DNA of 64,000 nt from Lepidodermella squamata (lineage: Eukaryota; Gastrotricha). The position numbers and the translations under genes are program-made. Positions 10,571 to 22,135 of the stretch are shown in pieces. Numbering within the stretch: the stretch's first letter is position 1; the number at the start of each line of letters is the position of its first letter. The stretch lies in the NCBI GenBank assembly GCA_047495785.1, contig JBLDXI010000013.1, forward strand, positions 558,001 through 622,000. Direction: 5' to 3'. The notes under the pieces are model-generated. The model was not told the origin of the DNA. It searched no databases and saw only the letters and a list, made by a program, of their open reading frames with translations.

Positions 10571-11319
10571 TTTTATTGAAGTTAATTACTAAATACTATC
10601 GGTGAATGTTGTAGTAGTGAAACTTTTTGCCGGCAACTTATTGCAACCACTAAAAGTGTAATTTAAAATTCACGTTGCGTAAAAACAATATTTAAAGCTG
10701 TTGTTGTAAGGGGGCGGTAGGAATGCGATATTTAGCACCAGCTTTTTCTGAGAAGGGGCACCTAGAACATAACTGATGATGGGAAGGAAAGCCTCGACAT
10801 GGCGTAGGAGTTTACGCTTCGCCGACGGTTCCGTTGCACTTTGGCTGATTGATTATTCGACTCCGCCGGCTGCATGATAGCTTTGAGAGCGGTCATCTGT
10901 TTTATTGTTGAAATCATCATCGTAGCAGACGTCACACGACAGCATACACGGTCTAAACACGTGAATATTTAATTGCCCACTAGAGAACACGTTTGCTCTG
11001 GCGACAGTTTTTCTTTTATTTAGCTGTCGAATGGAGTAATTGACGCACATTTAGGGATTTGTGACGCACGGAATTAATTTATGTAAATAAAACTCCCAAC
11101 TAACGTTAGCGCTGATTTGCGAAAGCTCCATGACAACAACAAATTTCAACATAATAAAACAACGATAAGCACCGATGCACTTTTGAAGGACTTGTGGCAA
11201 GAGGGAGAAACTAAAGCATTTCGCAATCCCTGGCGGGTCATTTACTGAAATAGAGCCAATAAACATTGTCGGTTCATGAATCACGCACACGAGTGCACGA
11301 CTGAGTCATCACGTTTTCT
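10571..11319. other. Intergenic, nothing recognised
   Basis: Holds the promoter side of the cysteine-rich gene and the 3'UTR of the LDHD gene. Short ORFs on both strands show no domain. Confidence 0.5.
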
Positions 11320-13213
11320 TCAGATTATTTTGCCTGGATTCATTATATTAGCCGGATCGATTGTTTGCTTAATTGACTTCATTAGTTCGATACCGTCAGG
11401 TCCCACTTCTTCGATCAGCAGCCGGCGTTTTCCGAGACCTATAAGGTTGCAATTATATTTGGGACGCGTGTACTCAAACATTAAGTCGGATTTTACCGAT
11501 GCCATGCTCACCGGTGCATGTTCCGCCGGCTTTAATAGCCCGCAATCCCAGGCAATCTGCATACTTCTTGACGTAGGGCACTTCTTTCACGTAGTCAACA
11601 ATCGGAATTAGCACGTGAAAATTTCCGTCCCCGACGTGACCTATCACAGTCCCCACCAAGTTAAATTCGGATAACCAGCGTTTCGCATCGTCAAGCACAC
11701 CGGGGAGTTGAGAAATCGGTACACATACGTCCGTAACAAAGCACTAGGAATAAATATTTCAATTGATCGATATTCGCGTGAAATGGTCATTATTTAGAGC
11801 AACCTTTGAATTAGGCCTGAGAGCCTGCGCAGCGTATAGCGCATCGTGACGCGCTTTCCAAAGGCGTGACCTTTCATCCGGATCACTGCCAGCTGCGATG
11901 CCTGTCGCGCCATTGACCTCGCATATTTCACCTGAACGAATAAAAATAAATCTGAATCGCAGACATGACAAAAAGCGATCGACCGACTTATCAGCGTTGT
12001 CTGCTCCTGGGACAGCGCTTCACTTGACGTATGAACTTCAAACATCAGCATAGGGGTTTCGGGTTGCTGCAGTTTGCTGTAGCTATTAGACGCCCGAACT
12101 GCTACTTCATCAATGAACTCTGGGCGAAGTGTAAAAAATGTAAAAATAGTATTGCGTTACTAAGAATTTAACCTATCCTCGCCACCGGAATAGCGTTTTT
12201 CATTACATCCACCGCAGCAGTGACAGCTGACAGGGCGTCTGTGAAGTGCGCCACAGAGAAGGCGACGTGTTGCGGCACCGGATGAAGGCGGAGAGTGGCT
12301 TTTGTGATGACTCCCAATGTCCCTTCGGACCCAATAAACAGTTGTGTCAAATTGTATCCAGCGGACGATTTTCTCGCTCTTTTCCCGGGCCCTGCCGTAT
12401 CCACTATTCGGCCATCGGGCAAGACAACTTGAAGGTTTAGCACGTTTTGGCGCATAGTTCCATAGCTGGAGAAAAGATCGCTACGCATGAACAAGTGACG
12501 AGGAAAATTAGGACAAACCGAACTGCCATTGTGCCAGAAGCACCAGTCGCACACATCCCACATAGGCTAGCATCCGCGCCGGGATCTTTTACATATGATC
12601 GATATATAGATTCTAAGACTCAAGCTCTACCTTACCGATTGGGAAATACAAGCCCGTAGATTTCATCACCCTGTTTAGCTCTAATCGAGTTACACCAGCT
12701 TCAACTGCAACATCAAAGTCGTCTATGTTTGGTTCGTGGATCGTTTTCATCAATGACAAGTCAATGCACACAGAGTGAGGAACAACTGCCCCGACACCAG
12801 CCTCCAGGCCAGTGCCTATATCATGCAAGAAACTATTAGTTATAACTATTATCAGCCTATACCTCTGATTCTACTTGCCTGTCCCAAACGGGATCACCGG
12901 TATCTGATTTGAGGCGCACAACTTGATAACTTTTGATACTTGCTCCGTATTCTCGGGGTACACTACGACAGCCGGTGGCATGCAGGTGTGATAAGACTCA
13001 TCCTATACAAGTCCAATACTTCGCTTGACCTTTCATAATGTGAGAAATAGCTCATACTTTGCCGTGTTGCTCTCGCTTTGCTGTAGAATTAGACACGGCA
13101 TGCGACCCGACAATCGCTTCAAAATCTTTCAACAACAGATTCGACACTAGGCCGTAATTCCGTCTAGCATGAAAATGCAACTGAGCCAAGCCTTTACTCA
13201 CCAACCGATTCAT
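11320..13213 (-). CDS. LDHD: Mitochondrial D-lactate dehydrogenase (FAD-linked)
   Basis: Oxidises D-lactate to pyruvate in mitochondria, passing electrons to cytochrome c. Nine exons: 13058-13213, 12879-13002, 12636-12815, 12519-12585, 12173-12465, 11988-12119, 11804-11931, 11497-11743 and 11320-11438; all joins are in phase and give 481 aa, close to the human 484-507. The FAD-binding half shows [29 protein letters not shown] and [20 protein letters not shown]; the C-terminal half shows GHVGDGNFH and [11 protein letters not shown]. The intron at 12816-12878 must use a GC donor (G|GCAAGT) to keep the frame and the conserved TGTGLE. The short basic start ([19 protein letters not shown]) fits a mitochondrial presequence. 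Acceptor AG lies 25 nt before the ATG. Confidence 0.93.
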
Positions 13214-13552
13214 TTAAATATAGTATCTGCTACTTCCTCTAGATGAAAACAAGACAGTATACAGTAAAACTGGAGCGCTTTTATTCTCGGGATTATCGTG
13301 CTATTGTAGCATCATTCACCAATTGGGGGTGGTCACACAGTCGAACCAAAAAAAAACTGACGTAGTAAATACCGATCACACCGGCTACACAACGTGCGAG
13401 CTCATCATGATGACACAACGTCGAAACTAAAGCGATTGAAGGACTTGATTGTTTTCACGAAAAAAAAATAATTACGATTATCAGCGGGTAGAAGAAGAGA
13501 CGACAAAAAGTGCAACGGCACGGAGAAAAATACTCCTTTTCTTTAGTTTTTT
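13214..13552 (-). other. GOT2-LDHD intercistronic spacer
   Basis: Contains the GOT2 3'UTR with AATAAA (minus) at 13280-13285, then the 3' splice site CATCTAG at about 13239 that leads into LDHD. No exon fits as a spliced LDHD leader, which favours trans-splicing. Confidence 0.5.
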
Positions 13553-14894
13553 TCACTTTGAGGTGACAGCGTGGATGGCTTTAGCGACGTACGGCACGTT
13601 CTTCGTCGAAAGGCCTGTGATGCTGATACGCCCGTCGTTGGTCAGGTAGATCGAGTACTCCTTGATCAGCTGCTGAACCTGCTGCTGGTTGAGCCCAGTG
13701 TAGCAGAACATGCCGATCTGGTCGGTGAGATGGTTCCAGTTTCGCTTGCTGCCGGCGCTGTGCAGCGCCTTCTTCAACTCGCTGCGCATGGCGATGAGAC
13801 GACCCGACATTTTCTTCAGCTCCTTCAGCCACTCGGCGCGCAGTTCGGCCTTGGACAGAATCTCAGCGGCAATGCGGGCGCCGTGGACGGGCGGGTTCGA
13901 GTACATCGGACGGATGATAATTTTCAGCTGCGACATACACCGGTCCGCCTCCTCTTTGCTGGCGCAAACCAGGCTGAAAGCGCCGACGCGCTCGCCGTAC
14001 AGGCCCATGTTCTTCGCGTAGCTCTGGCACAGCGCGATCGAGTGGCCGTCGTTGACGAACTGGCGCACGGCGGTGGCGTCGGCTTCGAGATCGCCGGTCG
14101 CGAATCCCTGGTAGGCCATGTCGAAGAATGGGAAGAGGTTGCGCTTCTTGAAAAGAGCGCTCAATTCTTTCCACTGTTCAGGCTTCGGGTCGACACCGGT
14201 TGGATTGTGAGCGCAAGCGTGCAACATGACGCAGCTCTTCTCTGGCAGCTTTGAAATGTCGTCCAGAAGACCCTTGAAATCAAGTCCGCAAGTCTTCGGG
14301 TCGTAGTAGCGGTAGGTCTTCAGACCCATACCCGCATGCTTGACGATGTTACCGTGATTGGCCCAGGTCGGGTTGGGGACATACATGTCCTTGCCAGTGG
14401 CGAAGAACTTTTGCTGCAAAGAAATTCAGAGTCAAATAATTAAGCTAAAAGGTACTTGTAATTGAACTCACCATGAAAGCAATGCCAACACGAAGGGCGC
14501 CAGTTCCAGACAAGCTTTGAACGACAGCGATGCGATTGTCGACAATAGCTGCGGACTTGTCGCCTAGAGCAAGGGCAATGGAGTGCTTCTTGAACTCTGC
14601 GAGGCCGTCGATCGGCAGATACTCCTTGTCGAGATTGCGCTCGGCAATCGCCTTCTCGGCTTTTTTCACGCACTCGAGAACGTAGGGCTTGCCGGCGTCA
14701 TCGCGGTAAGCACCGGCGCCGAGACTCACCTTATTCGGATTCGAGTCTTTCTTATACGCCTCCGTCAGACCGAGAATCGCGTCGGGAGGACCCATTTCAA
14801 CGCCGGACCACCAGCCGGTTGAGGCGCATCGAATAGCCATGATCTGCGTGGCTTTCGGGGCCAAGCCCAAGCGTACAGCCGAAAGAGCCGACAT
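13553..14894 (-). CDS. GOT2: Aspartate aminotransferase, mitochondrial
   Basis: PLP enzyme linking aspartate/oxaloacetate and glutamate/2-oxoglutarate; part of the malate-aspartate shuttle. Exons 14472-14894 and 13553-14413 (58-nt intron) give 427 aa, the usual length. Conserved blocks include [62 protein letters not shown] and the PLP lysine in [17 protein letters not shown] (about residue 275). The ATG chosen starts [14 protein letters not shown], a mitochondrial presequence; the frame opens four codons earlier but without an ATG. GC-rich, strongly biased codons suggest high expression, and produce a long but meaningless antisense frame. Acceptor AG 30 nt upstream of the ATG. Confidence 0.96.
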
Positions 14895-15144
14895 GGCGAA
14901 AAACAAGCAACAGGAGTAAAAGGCCTAAAAACAATACACGCAAAATGCAATTCGGTGTCTTTTATTCAAAATCTTTCCTCTAAAAATGTATTTATATGAG
15001 ATGGAATTTACATCGCCAAAGTCTTTGTAATGATTGATTGAAAAACAAATGTGTCAATTCTTTGCGCCAGTCGATGTCCAAAGCCCATGTCGTAAATAAC
15101 ACATAGCACGTGTCAAAATTTTGACAAGCCCATGTCAATTATCA

Positions 15145-17545
15145 TCAGCTGTAGTAAGGACGCCGCGGGTTGTTTAGCGGATTGGGCCGGAATCGGTACG
15201 CCAGCATCATGCGTTTACGATACGCGTCGAATTCGTTATCTTGCTCTGAAAGATTGAAGTCATTTGGAAGGGGGGCAGACGCCCCAGTTTGGCCTTGGAA
15301 GTTGTTCGGCTGCACACCAGGAACGTCAAAAGGAGCGGCACTCATGCCAGATGGCCCGGAACCGTCGCCTAGGTAGCCCAAGCCCCGACCGACGGGCTCA
15401 ACGATGCCTTGCCCGGCAGATCCAAGGCCTTCGCCCTCTTTCCAGCCAAGCTTTTGAAGCATTTGATAGCCGACATTTTCGCAGGTCAATTTGAACTGCT
15501 CGTAGTCGGAAGTGCGAGGTTTGCGACCTTCTTTCAGCGCCTGGAACGTCTCCATGAACTTGACCAGCTCTTCGGGAGGGATGAAATCGCCGATATGGTG
15601 CTTGCCACTACCCATCTCGTCTAAACTGCAAGCCCAGTCTAAACAGCAGGAGTTAGTTTTCAGCTAAAATTAGCTATTTAAAAGTTACCTCTTGTGGCTT
15701 CCATTTCTGCACGCCTAGTCTTGTGTTCCCAAGTGCCCTCTTCATCGATTTCTTCGTCAGAGTCGTAAGCGTATTTCGGGCCGGTTTTCTGCGGCTTCAT
15801 GTTTGGAAGTGGAATTTGGCCACATTTCATCGCCATCGCGGCCCGTTGAGCGTTCTGTCTCGCGCGAATGTAATCTTCCATAGCCCGCAATTGCTGCTGT
15901 TCCTGCAACTGCTTCATTTGATCAGCTTTCGCCGACAAGTTCTTCGCGATCATCGCAGCTATTGATTTAGGCGAGGGTATCGAGGGAACTTGCGGTTGCG
16001 GGGAGCCTTCGGAATATGGAGATCTAGAGCGAGATCGCTTGCCTGCACTTGATTCGTCACCTTCAGCCCAGCGGCTCTTCCGCGCGCGCTCAGCTTTCAC
16101 TCGTGTCTCAGAAGACTCCGAAGAACGTCGAGATCTCTTAGCTGTGTTTTGAACGCTGAATTCCTCTTCTTGCTGCTCCTGCTTGAACTCTTGTTTCACT
16201 TGCTGCTCTTCTTCATCGCTATCCCCTGTCGGTTCCAGTGGGTCGTATGGCTCGTCGTCTTCATTTTTGATCTCAGGTTCAGCGGGTGGAGGAGGTGGCG
16301 GGGGACTGGAAAAATTAAAGCACTCAGGACTATAGAGTTAAAAGTTAAGTAGAAACAACATACGGAGGCGGTAAAGGAAGCCCAGTCATGCCGGTAAACG
16401 GCGGAGGGAATCTACCAGGTTGTTGGTATTGTGGGTTAGGCGGAGGATAATTACCAGGCATCGGGAAACCAGGTGGCGGCATTTGATGATGAGGCCAGCC
16501 ATTTGGCGGATACGGCATGAAAGGCCCGCGAGGAGGATGATGCATCCCAGGTCTAAAATGCGGAGGTGGAAACGGTGCCTGGCCTGGTGGTAAGCCGTAC
16601 TGGGGTTGGAAGGGTGGTCGCTGATGAGGCGGCATCCGATAGTATGGATCCATATGAGGCGGCGGGCGAGCGAAATGAGGTGGCATTCCATGAGGTTGTG
16701 GTGGGTAGTTTTGAGGATCTGGATCTTCACACTCGAGAGGTTCCTCTGGGTTATAGTCTTCTGCTCCCTCCTGGTCCTCCTCGTAATATTCTTCGGTTTC
16801 CTCCTGTTCTTGTCCTTTATCTTGCTCGTAATATTCTTCTTCAGCGTCCAGCTGCTCAGCCTCATATTCCTGAGCACTTTCCCCGTTAGGTGGCTCTTCT
16901 TCAGCTGGAAGGGCTGCTTTTGGCACTTCAGAAGCTGCAACTGGATTACCTAAAATTAGAAGCAAGATGTAATTGTATGAATAAGTTTAATTAGAAAGTT
17001 AACTGACCTTTGTTCTGCTGCAAAAGCTGGAAAGCTTTCAGAAACGATCCATCATTTGAGAATGCGTTTTGAAGCTGTGGAGTCACGAGCTTCGGAGCTG
17101 GTGGACCTGAAACACAGTGGTTTCGGCTAGAAGCAGAAAACCACAAACGAAAAGCATTAGTAATGCTAGAAAAGCTACAAATCAGCGACACAAACTTAGC
17201 GGGCGTGGATGAGCCCTGGAGAGAATTTTTCTTTGAAGATTGTGCATCCGTAGGTAATGACGATGTCATCGCCTTCTGCTGTTCTATAAGCTTTTGCTAA
17301 AGAGATTATAGAGAATTTAGTTAATCAGTGTCACGATGCTCATGAGCTTCATTCCTTTCAGTTAATTTGTCGCTAGTTGAACGTTTTACGGTTCGATGCA
17401 AAAGGTACTGAAGCTCAAAAAATTATGCAACTTACCCCGAGAACTTTCTGGTCGAGCATTGCTTTCTTGCGCTGAATGAGCTCCTCCTGTCTCTCTATTT
17501 CTTTAAGCTTCTCTTTGAATCGATGCATTGTATTCCAAAGAGATA
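15145..17545 (-). CDS. SUGP1: SUGP1-like G-patch splicing factor without SURP domains
   Basis: SUGP1 binds SF3B1 and activates DHX15 through its G-patch at branch-site recognition. Exons 17436-17528, 17008-17296, 16364-16949, 15689-16305 and 15145-15638 are in phase and give 692 aa from the ATG at 17528 (669 if a 69-nt in-frame intron at 17127-17195 is removed). Conserved: N-terminal [28 protein letters not shown], a UHM-ligand motif [43 protein letters not shown], the G-patch [17 protein letters not shown] and the C-terminal [24 protein letters not shown]-like end. Where human SUGP1 has two SURP modules, this protein has an acidic stretch and a long Pro/Met/His-rich region. Lies 251 bp upstream of GOT2. 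Confidence 0.88.
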
Positions 17546-17847
17546 CTGATATAAAATTTCTAATTGAAAAAAACAAATTCTCAGTTTAGTTATTGCATTT
17601 ACATGTGGATTTTAAATTATTCGGTATTGATGCAAATTTTTTTAAATAGTAAAACCGAGCGTTAGTTGATGATAGTAAGCAGCGGTCCAACAATAGCACG
17701 AGTATAAAAATCGAAGATGTTAATTATCGTCACCGCAATGACGTTTGAACAATGGCTAATCATGAATTTAGAAAGACGCGCACAAATTGTGCAAATATCA
17801 ACAACAAATCGTAACAAATAGGAATCATAGCACTTGTTAAGAATAGT

Positions 17848-18845
17848 CTAATGCTCATCATCAGTATGGTCGGTAACATCCTCAGCAATCAGCTTGTTGT
17901 GTTCGGTCATCAGTCCCTTGAAGTACTTGACAGTTTTAACTTTGAGTTCAAGAGTAGCGTCTTCATCACAAATGAAAAAAGTTTTTGGATGCATTTGAAA
18001 AGCAGAAACCGTCCACATGTGGTTAACGCCCTCTGAAATAGAATTATTACCTATCATTTACATCTGACATGATAAAAGCTACCTTCAATCGCCTTGTGAA
18101 GAGCGAGCGCCTTATGAGCCCCAGTGATCAGAATCATGACTTCGCGAGCATCCTGATAAGGTAATGTGAAATATTCATAAGATACGCCCCAGGGAAACAA
18201 ATGGAACATACCATGACAGTACCAACTCCGACGGTGAGGGCTAAAGTCGGAACTTTGGACAAGTCATTGTCAAAAAAGCGCGCATTTGCTAAGATTGTTT
18301 CACGCGCAAGAGTTTTTACACGTGTTCTTGATACCAAGCTAGATCCCGGCTCGTTGAAAGCAATATGACCATCTGAAATAAATTTGCTATCAGCCGTTAG
18401 GGAGCTATTTGAAGAAAAACTAACCAGGTCCAATGCCTCCGATAAAGAGGTCAATGCCCCCAGCTTCGCGTATCTTCTCTTCAAAAGCTTCGCATTCCTT
18501 GGCCAAATCTGTGGCGTTACCATCGAGAATGTGAGCATTAGCAGGATCAATATCGATGTGCCTGAAGAAATTCTCCCACATAAACGTTTTGTAGCTTTCT
18601 GGGTGCCCTGGGGGTAATCCAACGTATTCATCCATGTTAAAGGTCTTCACATATTTGAAAGAAATTCTGCCAGCCTTGTGATAGCTGATTAGCGCTTTGT
18701 ACATCCCCAATGGAGTCGATCCGGTGGGCAGTCCGAGAGTGAAATACCGGTTTGGTCCAGGGTTAAATTTCCGGATTTTCTTGCGTATATATCGAGCCGC
18801 CCAATCGCTGACAAGCTTATAATCCTCAAGAATTATCAACCTCAT
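17848..18845 (-). CDS. GNPDA1: Glucosamine-6-phosphate deaminase
   Basis: Converts glucosamine-6-phosphate to fructose-6-phosphate and ammonia, opposing hexosamine and chitin-precursor synthesis. Exons 18425-18845, 18212-18372, 18083-18152 and 17848-18032 are in phase and give 278 aa. Conserved blocks: [73 protein letters not shown] and [17 protein letters not shown]; Asp in NMDEY and His in GHIAFNE are the catalytic region. Acceptor CCCTAG is only 6 nt before the ATG. First gene of the minus-strand run GNPDA-SUGP1-GOT2-LDHD. Confidence 0.95.
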
Positions 18846-18854
18846 GACTGGTCT

Positions 18855-20270
18855 AGGGAATGAAGTACTTTGTAATTGAAAGTTGAATCTAATTTAGGTT
18901 CGAGCTAAATCGAGCACAGTAATCTAGCTGTTGAGGCTAAGGTTGAACAAGGAACGGTTGAAAGACATTGCCCTTTTACAATAACGAATTTAATCGCGCC
19001 AAGCAATAAGTTTCGTTATATTTGCTACATTCGAGTTCGCTATAGCAAGTATGGCCTGGTAAATTGTCCAACGTTTGGTACGTCATTATTTCATTGAAGT
19101 CCGATATCTATGCATTTAATTTAACGCTATTGCAAGAAATTACAAAGCGCAAAACGGTACCAACGCAAATCCGAATTCATTGTTTTTGACGGTTAATAAA
19201 CAGTAAAAAGTATAACAAGTAACTGACTTCAGAAGCAGTATAGGAATATGCAGAAATATGGTGCAACCAAGATTATTTGAAAGCAACATAAGACTGGCGG
19301 ACTAGGAACCACATATTTTACGCAGCGTACGAGCCAAGTTTACATGCTGATCTTTAGAATTCATAAAAAGCTTCCTTGATCAAAGGATAAGGATAAGGGT
19401 TAAAGATTTAATCATTACACAAGGCATGAAAAAGGGCATGACTGCAAACTAACAACGCGGTGAAGATGAATTTAGTTATAGGGTGACAGTGACATTTTTG
19501 TACGATTATGTAAATTTTCCAATTTTCTGCTCACAGGAAGCATACTTGAGCAGATACCAGTCGCTCGTTATCTGGCAGGATTTACGTCTACAGTTAACAA
19601 CTTCAGACTGAGCAAAGGGGCCTGGACCACTACAGTTGTCAGTTGTTACCGAGTTTTCCAGGGTCCAGACACCATATCATTAGCCATCATGTAAAACCTA
19701 AGCACTATGATCGCTTCTATCATGCTTTATGTTCCCCATTTCCAACCAGTTACACCTTACTTCTTACTAATGGCATAAAGCATCAAGCCCTGCTTCATAA
19801 AAAATATTGAATTCAACAACATATAGCAAGCATCGCTAACAATATTAAAACACCGACAACCTACAACCTACGACTTCATAAGCGGCTTCGACAAATGACA
19901 AATGACATGAATGGTCAATGGCCCATAACAACCTGAGTAACCTGCAACCTGAAACCCGCAAAACCCTCATCACGCGCCACTGCGCATAGCGACTGGCAAC
20001 GCAAAGTTTGCGATCGTAAGCCATCTATCCATGCTCCATGCATCGGTCGCAAAAACTGCACACAGCATCGTGGAAGGTTAGGGATTAAGGACTCGAAGCG
20101 AGACGCCGCGGATATAATCGAAAAAACAGTATGGGAGCAAATGAAATATGTTAATCTATTTAGACCTCGACATATTTAAAAATTTTATGGCGTTAAAAAA
20201 TAGAAAAAAAATTAATAATTAAATTTGGAAAAGTATAAATGCCCTCTAAGAGCAAAAATAATGAGAATAA
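18855..20270. other. Intergenic, no ORF of 60 codons on either strand
   Basis: Upstream of GNPDA. From about 19.26 kb the plus strand tends to be A- and C-rich (clearest at 19.74-20.0 kb, with AACCTG words repeated near 19930-19950). No exon, RNA gene or terminal repeat was recognised. Confidence 0.5.
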
Positions 20271-20279
20271 ATTAAAAGA

Positions 20280-22135
20280 AGTAGTTTTGTCTGCATTTCT
20301 CCACGTGTTTTCATTCATGTTCTTGGCATTCTACGCGTTTTTTGTCTAGTGGCAAAGTGCTGAATGCTGTCTGTTTCCCGTTTGGCCTGATTTTCTGACT
20401 TGATGTTTTCTTTCAGCTTGGTCCTATAACATGACAATACGCACACGTATGACAGCTTCTCTTTGATCATGTTTTTATTTTTTATTGCTGCTAATCAGTT
20501 TCGTGACTTGTGAGTTTTGAGTTTACACTATGAAACTTGCTATCAGAGCTTCTTTGAGATTGGACATCATTTTCTTTCATTATGCATCTTAGCACTGTCC
20601 TAGTATAATGCCATGGTCATGAATTCTTATTTAATTTGCTTACATTAGCCTGGACGAAGCTCATTTTAGATTTAATCATGTAACACAATGAATTTTGATC
20701 TTTGAGCTTTGAGCCATGTTTTCGATTGTCTTAACTGACTCGTCATGTAGCTGTTTCATGTCTTAAGCTTTGTTAGTGCTAGATTTAAGCCGTCGTGATT
20801 CTTCGATGCCTTCAATGCGTCATTTCATTTGATTCCATTCATCATGGCTTTCTAACCCAATAAATTGTTCAACAGTACATCATCTATGATAACTTCCTGG
20901 GCGTCCTTGGGATTTTTTTGTAATTCTTCTTGGATCTAGTTGTCAAACACTGGGGTGAATCTTAATAGCTAAACATGGAATGCTTGTAGTTTTCTAACTG
21001 CTAGTGACAGGATAATGCTGTGGTGGAACTTCGATAATTGGTTCAATTTGGAAGATTTTTCATTCGTGTTTTTGACAGTGACTCTTGTTAAGTTAGTCAA
21101 GAAAGTCAGTTACTTGATAGCTTGCATTCACCGAGTTCCATTATTTATTCACGTAGATCCACAGGCTTTCTTGTTTCGCTAATCAAGATTGAATTTGGAT
21201 TACTCGTTACATTTCCGTTGTCGAGTTTCACTTCACATTGTCGATTCAAGTGTTAACTGATAGTCTTCCTGTTATTGAAGTTCTTCATGATTTACGTCAA
21301 CGTATTAATTCTTGTATCAGTAATGATTTCTAGGGCCTAGTCTATGAGGTGTGCTGGTTTAAAATTGCGCACTAATTTTAAAATTTCAGGATCATGTCTC
21401 GGAGAAGCTTTGAGCTTTACTTAATTCCTCTTAGCCTCCGTTGTTTCAATTACTTTCTATTAAAGGTCTATTATCACTAGCTTATTTAACTACTCGTAAT
21501 GTTTTTCTTTGGATTTACATAGATTAAATTTATTGAATACTGAAATAAGCGATGGTACGATTATGCCGATAATTAGCGATCCTCAACGAAGCTACTTCGA
21601 TTTTGTCAATCCAGTTTTCTAAATGGACATCTTGGCTGAAAAAGCGGGTTGCTAATGGCCAACAATTGCCGCTTCAGCATGCTTGCATCATGGAATCTCC
21701 TAAGCGTTCATTCTGCATTAAATGCTGACGAAAATCGTCGAGTTTCAACGTTCATGAATGTTGCTCAGAATCGTATTCTGCGGTCGGTCTTCATCTGAAG
21801 GGTCAGTACTGGAGCATTTCTGGGTCACTCTAGAACGAGCTGGCATGCCAATTCGTTGCTATGGCTTCGGTTACGTGACAATTGCGTCTGATTTATCAAG
21901 CACCTGAGAACGATAGTGGTTCCTGATTGATCAAAATTCATTGACGTTGTAAGGAATACCTACCTGCTTGACTGCAGTTGCATTCTTTTCAAGATCGACG
22001 CTATTATTACAAACTGTCATGCAAATCTATGGTCTATTGAATTGCTAATTCAATTTTGTAATGATTAATATCATTTGTGAATGCCTGTTTTGAATGACTG
22101 AAGAGTTTCTGAATAAAATATTGAGCGTATAACTT
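20280..22135 (+). other. T-rich, ORF-less stretch ending in a polyadenylation signal; possible non-coding transcript
   Basis: By eye, nearly every 60-base line here has clearly more T than A on the plus strand, the reverse of the DNA just to the left, with AATAAA at 22112-22117 near its right end. No ORF of 60 codons on either strand. T excess on the sense strand is common in introns and untranslated RNA of small-intron animals. This is an inference; it could equally be old degraded repeat DNA. Confidence 0.25.

Noticed and set aside
13571-14254. 227-codon open frame on the plus strand opposite GOT2
   Set aside because: It is the antisense shadow of a GC-rich, codon-biased GOT2 exon whose protein is unmistakable; the antisense product has no domain.
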